This document shows positions 18,468-27,588 of a stretch of 33,453 nucleotides of DNA, one piece after another. Location: NCBI GenBank assembly GCA_001839685.1, contig MLAK01001056.1, positions 3,577-37,029 on the forward strand. The letters are read 5' to 3'. Position numbers and translations under genes: made by a program. Position 1 is the first letter of the stretch. The number at the start of each line of letters is the position of its first letter. The stretch comes from Tritrichomonas foetus. Taxonomy: Eukaryota; Parabasalia; Tritrichomonadida; Tritrichomonadidae. Below the pieces are notes generated by a model. It saw only the letters and a program-made list of their open reading frames with translations, did no database searches and was not told where the DNA came from.

Positions 18468-18725
18468 AGTTTAAATAAATTGCAATCTTATCAACTTTTT
18501 CTTAAACTTCTTAGCTTTTTCAATACTAACGTTACCATGAAAAATCAGCATTCATTGAATATATTCAATGATTTTTCCATCATTTTTTCAGAAAAATTTC
18601 TTAATTTTTTGATGGAATGGTTAGCAACTCTTTGAAATGGTACCTCATATCGTATCATTCATCTTAAAAAGTTGAACCAATATTTGTGATTCAATTCAAA
18701 AAAATTTATAATGAGATGAATTATC

Positions 18726-18751
18726 TGTGATCAGGTCGATAAATGATCACA
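18726..18751. repeat. inverted repeat TGTGATCA/TGATCACA
   Basis: A perfect 8-bp inverted repeat (18726-18733 and 18744-18751) with a 10-base loop, midway between two divergent genes. It could be an operator-like site for a dimeric factor or chance in AT-rich DNA. Confidence 0.6.
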
Positions 18752-19077
18752 ATAATACTTGTGAATAGAATCAATTCCACGAGAAATTCCCTTTGAAAAT
18801 AATGGTATATTACCAAAAACACTCCAACTAAGTGAAATCGTCTAATATGAGGTAATATATCTTGTCTAAATAATAATATTCGGCTAATTTTATGAATAAT
18901 TTCTTATTGTCAGCATAACAAGAGAACTGATTGGTGACGAATACTTACTCAAATCGGTTCAGATGAAATTTCGATAACCGCGAGGAAATGGCCTTTATTT
19001 CACTAACTGTACAGAAATAACCTTATCGTATTATAGAAAAAGATGCAACATAAGGTGAAATAAGGTTAAAAAGTCAA

Positions 19078-19084
19078 ACTTTTT
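19078..19084 (+). promoter_or_regulatory. ACTTTTT core element of the Wntless-like gene
   Basis: AAACTTTTTCA ends directly before the ATG at 19087, the same arrangement as at 13101 and, on the minus strand, at 26979 with a slightly longer spacing. Confidence 0.45.
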
Positions 19085-19086
19085 CA

Positions 19087-20484
19087 ATGGACGAGGACGA
19101 AGCAAACCTTAAGCCAATCGATATCAACGACTTTGAAATTTCGCTTTCTTTTATTGATAGCGTGTCATACACCAAAATGCTCAAATATTCCATCCTGTCA
19201 TTTGCGACAATTTATTTTTTTATATTTTCGATCACCCAATTTCCAACCTACATTCGCATTTCATCGATTTCAGAAACTACAATCAATCACACAGTCACGA
19301 AAGACAGTCTAGATATTGATTTTACACTTCATAATCTCCAATATTTAAATAAATATTTAACAGTCGAAGCTCGCGCATTTTCAATTGAAAATTCTGATGA
19401 AAAACCCAACAGCAATACTAAAAGCAATTTGCAGTCGCATCAAATTGGCAATAAAAATGAAAATAAGCTGAATGAAAATAAGTCAATTGAAAATAAGCTA
19501 AATGAAGATGATGAGGGATTAAAACTTGATTTAAACGTATCGTCTCGATATGTATTGAAAAATAATTATGAAGTTATTGATTCAAACACTTCATTATTTG
19601 AATTAACAACTTTCACATTCAACAAAGGTGAATCACAACCAATTCCAGTTTTTCAAGATGTTGTTGCAAATTTTGACTACTTAAATGTTCATTTTTATAT
19701 TAATGGTGATCTTTCACAATTCAAAAAATTCACATTTATTTATGATTATTCCGATCCAAGACCAGAAAAGTATTTTCAAGTTCTACTTCAAGGTTTGGGC
19801 GCATTAATGTTAATTATTACAATATTCTATCGTCCTTGGAAAGCCTCTCATCTCAGACTGAAGTTAGTATTAAGCTTGATGTCAATTTTAGGTATAATTG
19901 CTGCTTTTTCTGATTCAAATCGTTCAAATACAAAGAAATTCTTATTCTTAGTATTCTTCAATTCTACATTGCGATACTTTTTAATAAGTCAATTGATTTA
20001 TGTTGGATATCAAAAGTATCCATTCTTTGTTGACCTAATCTTCATTTTGGTTTCTGTGATATATTCATTATTTGAATTTTCATTTTTGAAAGAAAGAAAC
20101 GAAGTTTCATATCTTCCTTTTAATGAACAGCAAGTTTTACTTATGTCTGAGAAACTATTTCTAATTGTAAATATTATATTTTTCCTGTTCCTTGCAAGCA
20201 CTGTCTCTGTTGCAAAAACCAAATGTCACATATTATATAGAAAGAGATTAAATTATCTCATTCTTATTTCTGTTCTTCTCTTCATATCAACTATTTTCAC
20301 TATAATGAAAATTGTTACACTTGATCATACATTGTCGATCGTTCCGATGGCGATGTACTTCTTGACATACTATGTTTTGTCTGAACTGACAATAAACTAC
20401 TTTGCTCTTCCTGAATATGAGGAATTCACGCCATACAATAACTTGAATGATGTAGATTTAAATGTTGATAAAGTGTCTGAATAA
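19087..20484 (+). CDS. eight-TM membrane protein with luminal beta domain, Wntless/TMEM181-like layout
   Basis: The 465-residue protein has a first span at about 34-51, a luminal region from 52 to 228 and seven further spans (about 230-248, 256-275, 283-305, 312-333, 354-374, 387-409, 415-437), ending in an acidic cytosolic tail. The luminal part alternates like a beta-sandwich (IDFTLHNLQYL, LTVEARAF, LFELTTFTF, VHFYINGD), interrupted by an Asn/Lys/Glu-rich insert (102-143) with a repeated ENKLNE/ENKSIE motif. One span, a GOLD-like luminal domain, then seven spans is the layout of Wntless and TMEM181 carriers that escort cargo through the secretory pathway. The function is inference from layout; another Golgi 7TM family is possible. 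The stop is TAAA. Confidence 0.5.
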   Translation: MDEDEANLKPIDINDFEISLSFIDSVSYTKMLKYSILSFATIYFFIFSITQFPTYIRISSISETTINHTVTKDSLDIDFTLHNLQYLNKYLTVEARAFSIENSDEKPNSNTKSNLQSHQIGNKNENKLNENKSIENKLNEDDEGLKLDLNVSSRYVLKNNYEVIDSNTSLFELTTFTFNKGESQPIPVFQDVVANFDYLNVHFYINGDLSQFKKFTFIYDYSDPRPEKYFQVLLQGLGALMLIITIFYRPWKASHLRLKLVLSLMSILGIIAAFSDSNRSNTKKFLFLVFFNSTLRYFLISQLIYVGYQKYPFFVDLIFILVSVIYSLFEFSFLKERNEVSYLPFNEQQVLLMSEKLFLIVNIIFFLFLASTVSVAKTKCHILYRKRLNYLILISVLLFISTIFTIMKIVTLDHTLSIVPMAMYFLTYYVLSELTINYFALPEYEEFTPYNNLNDVDLNVDKVSE

Positions 20485-20505
20485 AACATACTTTCTATAC
20501 CTTTT

Positions 20506-20575
<70 letters not shown>

Positions 20576-20899
20576 TGTGTGTTTATTTTTTGATATTGAA
20601 TTTTTATTTATTCGTTTATTTGTGATTATATAATTTAATTCTTTACACACTAACATTTGTTTTCTGGTTATCTTTCTTCATAAAATTCTTATTTCATCTT
20701 TGAAAGAATTAAGATGGTCTTCTAATTGAAACTCGTCTCTGTAAATTGTGATTCATATCTATAAATTGTGATTCATATTTCCAGCTATTTCAATTCATTC
20801 TAAAGAAATGAGTCAGCACGAACAACTTACATTTGAATGCAAGAAAACAATAAAACAAAGAAACATGCATACTCAATATTTACTAAATTCAAAAACGAA
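20485..20899. other. intergenic region between convergent genes
   Basis: About 415 bases between two 3' ends. It holds the poly-T/GT microsatellite and, at 20745-20775, a near-duplicate of a 15-base stretch reading AAATTGTGATTCATA. No gene is seen. Confidence 0.5.
20508..20582. repeat. poly-T tract followed by (GT)10 microsatellite
   Basis: As assembled, 55 consecutive T (20508-20562) are followed by ten GT dinucleotides (20563-20582), 24 bases after the stop codon of the Wntless-like gene. Homopolymer length is unreliable in assemblies. Confidence 0.95.
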
Positions 20900-22474
20900 T
20901 CACGGGGATCCCGTTCCCTTCTTTTCTATCATTTCCATCAGCTTGTTTGTGTTCTTCAAAAGCAGATTCAAATCAATATTACCTTTCTTCAAAGCTGTAA
21001 ACCGCCTCACAAATTCTTCATTGTTTAACGGATTCATTTCAATCATTGCTGGTGCCATTGAAAAGAGCAAACTTGGAGCAAAGTATTGGTGGAATTCAAA
21101 AGTGTTCGCAGTTAATGAATAAGCAAATGCAGAAATCCATAGACGAATAATCTCATCATTTGCAAAAATCGTAGTGTACCAACGGGAGCAATCTTCAAGC
21201 ATGAAATCTAAACTATAGGCATGCTTTTGGAAAAGAAGTTGTAAAATATCAGGTAAAGCAAGCTCAAGGACCCGACCAACTGCCAAGAACAGTGTTTTCA
21301 ATAATGGTTGATTTGTTGGTCGAATAAGTTCGGAAATTGTATTACTTTCATAGAATTGATTAAAACACCAAAAAATGTCTGATTCTACCTCATCATATGA
21401 ACAAACGTGTCCATCATGGCATGTCACATCTTTTTCTGTCGCATCTTTAACAAATGAATTGATGAACGGAATAATATAAGTAAGCATTCCTTTGGTATAC
21501 ATTCCTTCATCATGATTCCACATTGATAAAGTCAAAAGAATGTCAAATGTGATAGTTTGTACATTTCGTGGATTTTGGAAATGTGAAAAAAGCGATGAAT
21601 ACTCATCAAGGTCTTTTTCAATCAGATCCACTAAATTACGAAGTTCAGGATAATTTTGCCACTGCTTGAATGAAGTAAGTTCCCATTGAATTTTAACTTT
21701 TTTGTATATTTCACGTTTTGATGCAATAAATTCATCTCTTTCTTTTTGTGTATTTTTTGTGAAATCTGGGAAAAGAAAAATCTGGAGGAGTTTTCCAAGA
21801 ACAGACTTGTCAATGTCTTTGTTATATAAACTTTGAGAGAATTCATTAATATTTAAGACTCTTCCTTCACTATCGAATAATTTTGAAAAATCAGCAGCAG
21901 AGAGCTTCTCGACAGTTTCTTCTGATTTGAATGATAGTCCTGAAGCTTCTAAATTCTGTAATGATACCCGATAAGGCTTGTCTTGGGGATATGGATTTGG
22001 TAATAATGTTGATGAAAATGGAGTCACTGTTGTCACTGTTTCGTCGAGAGGTTCGAGTAAGTAAACGCATGGATTGCATGAGGAATTCCTCAGCCTGACT
22101 TTTGATGAAATGTACCTCTGAAAAATTGCGATATCATTATCGGTTTGGAAGTAGAGCTGGCAACGAGATCGACTTCCTGCAAGTGTGAGAATCAGTTTAT
22201 CTTTTGAATCGGTTTTGATCATTGTAAAATCGCTCAATTGGTAGACATCGTCTGGAATCTGAGATATTTTTTTCGTTTCTGGTAATTCGCGGTAGAAAGA
22301 TAGGGACACATTGCCATTGTTATGAAGAATCTTCAAGAGACCTGGACGCATCGAATTATTGTCGTCGATGACGCAGAGATTCAAAGATACATCCTGAGGA
22401 AGCATTCTTGACAATCTTTTTTTGAATGCAATTCCAACTTTTTCTTCCATCAATTTTCTCAACAAACAATTCAT
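20900..22474 (-). CDS. TBC-domain protein of TBC1D15/Gyp7 type lacking both catalytic fingers
   Basis: The 524-residue protein has a PH-like N-terminal Rab-binding region (about 30-140, ending with FQRYISSKVRLRNSS...VYLLEP) and a TBC domain (about 205-405), the layout of TBC1D15/16/17 and Gyp7 Rab GTPase-activating proteins. Fold landmarks are kept: FPD, the long helix before ELRNLVDLIEKD, DILLTLSMWNHDEG, and DIFWCFNQF. The catalytic residues are not. The arginine finger motif IxxDxxR reads IEKDLDE (285-291), so Arg is Glu291. The glutamine finger YxQ reads YTK (326-328), so Gln is Lys328. Dual-finger GAP activity is therefore not expected; Rab binding without GTP hydrolysis is an inference. 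TCATTA (Inr) lies 15 bases upstream of the start. Confidence 0.82.
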   Translation of the reverse strand: MNCLLRKLMEEKVGIAFKKRLSRMLPQDVSLNLCVIDDNNSMRPGLLKILHNNGNVSLSFYRELPETKKISQIPDDVYQLSDFTMIKTDSKDKLILTLAGSRSRCQLYFQTDNDIAIFQRYISSKVRLRNSSCNPCVYLLEPLDETVTTVTPFSSTLLPNPYPQDKPYRVSLQNLEASGLSFKSEETVEKLSAADFSKLFDSEGRVLNINEFSQSLYNKDIDKSVLGKLLQIFLFPDFTKNTQKERDEFIASKREIYKKVKIQWELTSFKQWQNYPELRNLVDLIEKDLDEYSSLFSHFQNPRNVQTITFDILLTLSMWNHDEGMYTKGMLTYIIPFINSFVKDATEKDVTCHDGHVCSYDEVESDIFWCFNQFYESNTISELIRPTNQPLLKTLFLAVGRVLELALPDILQLLFQKHAYSLDFMLEDCSRWYTTIFANDEIIRLWISAFAYSLTANTFEFHQYFAPSLLFSMAPAMIEMNPLNNEEFVRRFTALKKGNIDLNLLLKNTNKLMEMIEKKGTGSP

Positions 22475-22489
22475 TTCTGTGGTGACCGT

Positions 22490-22495
22490 TAATGA
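22490..22495 (-). promoter_or_regulatory. Inr-like TCATTA of the TBC gene
   Basis: The minus strand reads TTTCATTAACGGTCACC before the TBC start codon. TCATTA matches the trichomonad initiator consensus, and AACGGTC just after it is one base away from the M3 consensus. Confidence 0.5.
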
Positions 22496-22658
22496 AATTT
22501 AAATGGATGAATAATAGTTTCTAAATTTATTCAGTCATATAATTGGCCGATTATTGGTACAAATATTTGTATGAATAATTCAAAAAATTAGATAATACAA
22601 TATTTAGAAAAAACTGTAGAATTATCACATAATTATCATTGATTGTTGAAATTGTTGA

Positions 22659-25046
22659 TCAATATTTAATATTAAATTGGTCGAGTAAAGACTGGGCATA
22701 CTCATGGCCATTTTTCATTGCTTCTAATAAAAACTTTGTGCCATTTTCTTGATCTTGACTGACACCAACACCACGTATTAAAACAGAGCCATAATTAAAC
22801 ATTCCATTAACATCACCTTTTTCAGCAGCTTTCTTAAAATACTCGACTGCATCCGATTCGCTTTTATTCATTCCTGCACCATTCAAAAGGATAGAACCAT
22901 AAATTACCATGGATTGAGTATTTCCTAATTCTGCTCCTTTTTTAGCATATTTTGCTGCAAGTTCAAGTGACTTCTTCGTTTCTTCATTTTCTTGATTAAT
23001 TTCATCATTACCTTTTGCGCTTTTACTGATGTTATTTAAAGTATAATAAGCAAAAAGTGGATTTGCTTCAACACAACCTTTATCAGCAGCAGTTTTCAAA
23101 AGATCTAAAGTTTCTTTAATATTATTTGGTTCTGTTGTCATAATTAACATTGCTAAATCGAATGTTGCTTTCACATGTCCATTCTTTGATGCTAATTTGA
23201 GCATATTCTTCGCTTCTGCTTCATTTCTAACATCACCTTTTGCAGTTATCAATAAAACACCACAATTATACATTGCTTCAACTATTCCAGAATCAGCAGC
23301 ACGTCTTAAATAGGTAACAGCTCTTTTTTGATCACGAATAATCCCTTTTCCTTGTGCTAAAGCAATTCCAAAGTTGCATGCAGCTATCATATCATCTTTA
23401 TCTGCTGCTTTTTCGAGGTATTTTGCAGCTTCTTCAAGTTTATCTTCATCTTGTGAAAGAATATATGCAGTACAATTCATTCCTTGAACGTGGCCAAGAT
23501 CAGCACTCATTCGATAATATTTAAATGCTTCTGATGATTGACCTTCAAAATCTAAAAGTTCAGCATATTCAAACATTGCATCTTTTTCATTCAAAGCAAT
23601 TGCTTTCATTAAAACTTCACGGCCTGCTTCAACATCTTTTTCAACAGCAATGCCATGAAGGAGATCATGTGCATGGAATACCATTGCTGGCCCATGTCCT
23701 CTATCTGATGCAAATTTAAAGTGATCATAGGCAACCTTTTTATCTTCATCTGTTCCTAAACCAAATTCATACATTTTAGCAAATTCATAATTTCCAATAA
23801 CATGACCAAGCCCAACAGCTTTTTGGAAATACTGTAAAGCATATTCATAATTTTGATCCACACCAAATCCTTCTTTATATAATTTTCCAATTCCTACCAT
23901 ACCTTCAGGATCACCATTTTCTGCAGAAAGTCGATATAATTTCGCGGCATTTATATAACTTTGTTCAACACCGGTTCCATTTTCATAACAACGTCCTAAA
24001 TAAAACATGGCTGGAATGCTGCCACCATCAACTGATAAACGATAATATTTTACTGCTTCTTTCCTATCAATTGGTGTTCCTAATCCTTCTTCAAGCATCT
24101 TTCCATAATTGAACATACCTTCAATATGTCCTTTGAGCGCAGCCATTTTGAAAAAGTTGAAAGCATCATAATATTTCTTTTTGGTAACCAAATACAAAGC
24201 TGCCATTACAGCTGCTTCACAACATCCAAGTTCAGCTGCTTTGATTAACCATGATTGAATTTCTTCTTCATATGTCACTGGGTCATCTTGTTTAAGTACT
24301 CTTACCAAGTCCATCATTGCATCAACAAGGTTAGCCTCGCATGCTTTTCTAAGATATGAAATTCCTTCTGGGACTTTATTTTCTTCACATAATTTCACAC
24401 CCAGTCTATGCTGTGCAATTGGTACGTTCAAGTCAGCTGACATTTGTAAATATTTTCTGGAATTTTTCATATCCTTTTCAATTCCTCTGCCTTCTTCTAA
24501 AATTAAAGAAAAATAATAAAAACCAAGTGGATGCTTTTCTTTTGCTGTTCTTTCAATATATTTTGCAGCAGTTTCATCTTTGCCGCCATATTCAAGAAGC
24601 AATAAAGCTAGTTGCAGCATTGATTCGATTCTACCTGCCTTTGCTGCCTTCTTGAAATATTTCATTGCTTCTTTCTTATTTATTTCATATTGATCTTCAT
24701 TAATTCCTTCTTTCTCTAATAGCAAAAGACCAAGTTGTTCTTCAGCCTCATGGAAATCCCTATCTGCTGACATTTTCAAGAAATGGATAACTTCATTTTT
24801 ATTTGAAGGATATCTTGGAAGTCCTTTTAATAGCATTGCATAATGAAACATTCCAATTTTATCTGATTCTGCTGCCCTGATTAGATTTCTAGCTGCTTCT
24901 TCAACATCTTGCTTACAACCAATTCCAAACCTTTGACATACTCCGATAAAACGAATACATTGAACATTTCCGGTTTTCTTTGCACATTTACTAGCGAATT
25001 TATATGCACCTTCAGGATCTTTTTCACACCCGATTCCACGCAACAT
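22659..25046 (-). CDS. SEL1-repeat protein, probable C-terminal part of a split Ubl-SEL1 gene
   Basis: The 795-residue frame is almost wholly SEL1-like repeats of about 36 residues, roughly 21 of them, with the usual signature (A..G...GMFNYG..L..G.GV..D...A..Y...A). Examples are GMFNYGKMLEEGLGTPIDRK and AMFYLGRCYENGTGVEQSYI. SEL1 solenoids bind other proteins, as in SEL1L/Hrd3 of ER-associated degradation. There is no signal peptide or membrane span. Its first Met begins within a repeat (MLRGIGCEKDPEGAYKFASKC is a repeat's second half), and the ATG shares a base with the stop of the upstream frame (TAATG). No promoter can be seen before it. It is most simply the second half of a single ancestral gene with 25046-26965. 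Otherwise it is a reinitiating or separately transcribed gene. Confidence 0.85.
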   Translation of the reverse strand: MLRGIGCEKDPEGAYKFASKCAKKTGNVQCIRFIGVCQRFGIGCKQDVEEAARNLIRAAESDKIGMFHYAMLLKGLPRYPSNKNEVIHFLKMSADRDFHEAEEQLGLLLLEKEGINEDQYEINKKEAMKYFKKAAKAGRIESMLQLALLLLEYGGKDETAAKYIERTAKEKHPLGFYYFSLILEEGRGIEKDMKNSRKYLQMSADLNVPIAQHRLGVKLCEENKVPEGISYLRKACEANLVDAMMDLVRVLKQDDPVTYEEEIQSWLIKAAELGCCEAAVMAALYLVTKKKYYDAFNFFKMAALKGHIEGMFNYGKMLEEGLGTPIDRKEAVKYYRLSVDGGSIPAMFYLGRCYENGTGVEQSYINAAKLYRLSAENGDPEGMVGIGKLYKEGFGVDQNYEYALQYFQKAVGLGHVIGNYEFAKMYEFGLGTDEDKKVAYDHFKFASDRGHGPAMVFHAHDLLHGIAVEKDVEAGREVLMKAIALNEKDAMFEYAELLDFEGQSSEAFKYYRMSADLGHVQGMNCTAYILSQDEDKLEEAAKYLEKAADKDDMIAACNFGIALAQGKGIIRDQKRAVTYLRRAADSGIVEAMYNCGVLLITAKGDVRNEAEAKNMLKLASKNGHVKATFDLAMLIMTTEPNNIKETLDLLKTAADKGCVEANPLFAYYTLNNISKSAKGNDEINQENEETKKSLELAAKYAKKGAELGNTQSMVIYGSILLNGAGMNKSESDAVEYFKKAAEKGDVNGMFNYGSVLIRGVGVSQDQENGTKFLLEAMKNGHEYAQSLLDQFNIKY

Positions 25047-26965
25047 TAAATTACATTTAAATAAAAAATGAAAATATAAATGAAGAAGATAGAAGATTTA
25101 TGCCCATCTGAAGCAGCTTTAGATACAAGTTCATATGCTTTTTCTTTGTCTACTTCGCAGCCATCACCTCTTAAATACATTTTAGCAAGATGGAATGTTG
25201 CCTGTGTATCACCTTTTTCAGAGGCTTCTGTTAGTAATTTGAATGCTTCTTCGATATTTTTGTCAACTCCTGTTCCACGTCTTTGCATGATACCGAGCAG
25301 TCTTTTAGCACCGGTATGACCATATTTACTAGCTTCTTGTGCATATTTAGCTGCTTTCTTAAAATCATTTTTGATTAATACTTGATTTGCCAAATAGTAC
25401 AAAGCTCCAGGTGATCCAAGTGAAGCAGCTTCCTGCATTAATTTATCAGCACCTTCAATGTTTCCTTCGAATTTCATTAGTTTTGCTAATGCTTTCATTG
25501 CAGGTGGATATTTCTTTTTGGCTGCATTTACAAGTAAATCTTGTGCAACAGTTTTGTCAGTTACTTCCGATTGTCCTTTTAAAATCATTTGTGCATAAGC
25601 AGTTGCTGCTAAAATATGTCCTTGATTTGTTGCTTTGTTCAGATATTGTTGTGCTTCTGCAAATTTTCTTTGTTTTAAACATAAAATTCCATATAAATAT
25701 GTTGCACCAATATGACCATTATCAGCAGCACGCTTGGAATATTTCATTGCTGCATCTGGTCTTGGTTCTGGAAGTTCTCCATTATATATTAATTCTGCAT
25801 AATCAGTCATTGCTGTATAATGTCCTTGTTCATAAGCTTTTTCGAAGTATTGAGCAGCAAGCACTTTATCTTGAGGAATAACAATTCCAAAGAATAACAT
25901 TTTTGCATAAATGTAAAGATAACAATAATCGTTTGCTTCAGCTTTTGCCCGAATCATATTATTTACTTTATCAATGGAAATTTGATCTTCAACTCCATTT
26001 AAAGTGAATCTTGGTTCTAGACGACAAAAACTGAATAAAGCATCATTATCATCACACATCATTCCTTCAAAAGCTAAACTTTTATTATCATGAATAATTT
26101 TTTGTTGACTATTGCTGTTGTCATCATTTTCATTATCTTCTTCTTTTGCATTATTATTTTTATTGGCATCGTTATATGATTGAAAAAGAACCGTTTTGAT
26201 TTCACCAACTGTTGAATAAGCACTAAATTTCTTTTTAATCTTTTTGCCACCATTCTCAAAAATAACGTTTAGTTTCCCAGTTAATTCAAGACTTAATAAA
26301 ACAAAAGTATCATCTGGTGCAAATGTATCAATTGTACGAGAATCATCAACTGGTGATCCATGCCAATATATCAATTGATTTTCAGATGGAATTTTGTAGC
26401 GACTCTCAATTAAATTTTTGAGATCAGAAACAGATGATTCATCTTTGACAGTGAGCTGCATTAATAAATCATTTCCAAGTGAACAGTAAATGAATGTATG
26501 TGCAGGTGGAACTTTTTCTGGCATTGGAACAACAAAAATCACATCACTTTCACGCAAAATATGATCTTGAAGTTTGTCTTCTGGTGTATTTAATAGTTTT
26601 GCGTTCATGACAAAAAAATTGGTATCTGCATTAAATCCAGACTTTTGAATAAATCTTTCTTTGATAGATCCTATCGTTTCTATTGGAAAAGCTTCGGTTA
26701 CATATATTTGATTATCTGGAGTTCTTATCTGTAAATCAATCGAAGAACTCAGTGTTGGACGTGCAATGACAAAGCAATTTTCGGTCAATCCTTCTGATTT
26801 CAAAGTTCCTTCTTTCAATGGTAATGAGTGATAATATAATGAGAAAGCATAAATGCCTTTTTGAAGACCTGCTTTAACAATTTCAGATGCTAGATCACTT
26901 GTTGTTTTTGTTGGATCTATTTCAATTGCGCGGTAGCGATTTCCTGAACTAACAAAAAGCCTCAT
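25046..26965 (-). CDS. four ubiquitin-like domains plus SEL1 repeats, probable N-terminal part of a split gene
   Basis: The 639-residue frame begins with four beta-grasp ubiquitin-like domains: about 1-70, 76-147, 157-228 and 231-312, the last with an Asn/Asp/Glu-rich insert (265-288). Each shows the ubiquitin pattern, e.g. VSDLKNLIESRYKIPSENQLIYWHGSPVDD. None ends in a processable Gly-Gly. From about 340, seven to eight SEL1 repeats follow. The last repeat (KAASDGHKSSI) breaks off and the frame ends in a hydrophobic tail IFFIYIFIFYLNVI, then stops as the next frame starts. Ubl and SEL1 modules together suggest a soluble adaptor between ubiquitin/proteasome factors and clients; that is inference. 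ACTTTTT lies 13 bases upstream of the start. Confidence 0.85.
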   Translation of the reverse strand: MRLFVSSGNRYRAIEIDPTKTTSDLASEIVKAGLQKGIYAFSLYYHSLPLKEGTLKSEGLTENCFVIARPTLSSSIDLQIRTPDNQIYVTEAFPIETIGSIKERFIQKSGFNADTNFFVMNAKLLNTPEDKLQDHILRESDVIFVVPMPEKVPPAHTFIYCSLGNDLLMQLTVKDESSVSDLKNLIESRYKIPSENQLIYWHGSPVDDSRTIDTFAPDDTFVLLSLELTGKLNVIFENGGKKIKKKFSAYSTVGEIKTVLFQSYNDANKNNNAKEEDNENDDNSNSQQKIIHDNKSLAFEGMMCDDNDALFSFCRLEPRFTLNGVEDQISIDKVNNMIRAKAEANDYCYLYIYAKMLFFGIVIPQDKVLAAQYFEKAYEQGHYTAMTDYAELIYNGELPEPRPDAAMKYSKRAADNGHIGATYLYGILCLKQRKFAEAQQYLNKATNQGHILAATAYAQMILKGQSEVTDKTVAQDLLVNAAKKKYPPAMKALAKLMKFEGNIEGADKLMQEAASLGSPGALYYLANQVLIKNDFKKAAKYAQEASKYGHTGAKRLLGIMQRRGTGVDKNIEEAFKLLTEASEKGDTQATFHLAKMYLRGDGCEVDKEKAYELVSKAASDGHKSSIFFIYIFIFYLNVI

Positions 26966-26978
26966 TAAATCTGCTTAG

Positions 26979-26985
26979 AAAAAGT
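26979..26985 (-). promoter_or_regulatory. ACTTTTT core element of the Ubl-SEL1 gene
   Basis: The minus strand reads ATCAACTTTTTCTAAGC 13 bases before the start codon at 26965. It is the only promoter-like element for both SEL1 frames, consistent with a single transcript. Confidence 0.45.
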
Positions 26986-27531
26986 TGATCTTTGATATGT
27001 TCTTCTCAAAAACTGGATAATAAGATGAACAAATTGTGAAGTCATCATCTCTCATCAAATCTCATTCAATTTCAATGACATATCAAATGACAGAATAATA
27101 TTGTACAATATTGTACAAACCTACATAATGTAGTTGATCAACTGTGAATAGTTCATATTATGATTTACAAGGAATATGGCAAGAATCATAATTTTCCGAT
27201 TATCTCAAAACAAAATAGAGAGATGACATCATATGGAAATATGAAATAATCATCAAATCGAACTAAAACCAATACTAATACATTTCATTTAGTGATTTTC
27301 ATGGGCGATTTTTTTCAATATGGTATTTGAATACTTTACAAAACATCAACCAATAATACAAGCCAAATGGAAAAATTGATGCTAATGATCTAGTAACAAT
27401 AGATAATAGGATTTATTCATCAGGTTTTTTAGTCAAGTATTGAAATATTAGACAAGATATTTATTTTTTAAGTTAAAAATAATTTCTATCTGTAACGTAC
27501 ATAAGGTGAATTTTAGTGATAACTTTATTGA

Positions 27532-27588
27532 AAAATTGAGAGCTTTGATGCAAGAAAACACTTCACCAGAAAATGGTCTCTCAATTTT
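27532..27588. repeat. 11-bp inverted repeat with 35-base loop
   Basis: AAAATTGAGAG (27532-27542) is the exact reverse complement of CTCTCAATTTT (27578-27588). The loop end and right arm contain GAAAATGGTCTCTCAA (27569-27584), which matches 15 of 16 bases at 12793-12808 in another divergent spacer. Confidence 0.7.

Larger units (their letters stand above)
18468..19086. other. intergenic region between divergent genes
   Basis: About 620 bases holding the promoters of the Tul1-like (-) and Wntless-like (+) genes. An inverted repeat and ACTTTTT elements are listed separately. No gene is seen. Confidence 0.5.

Noticed and set aside
20808..21122. A + strand 104-residue frame overlapping the 3' end of the TBC gene.
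   Set aside because: Antisense to a recognised coding region, with no promoter element or family similarity.
22030..22060. GGTTCGAGT, similar to a tRNA B box.
   Set aside because: It lies inside the TBC coding region, with no A box or cloverleaf pairing around it.
25040..25090. An intron joining the two SEL1 frames.
   Set aside because: No GTAYGT donor or ACTAACACACAG acceptor of the known trichomonad type is present, and the excess of about 26 bases has no clear splice sites. A non-canonical intron is still possible.
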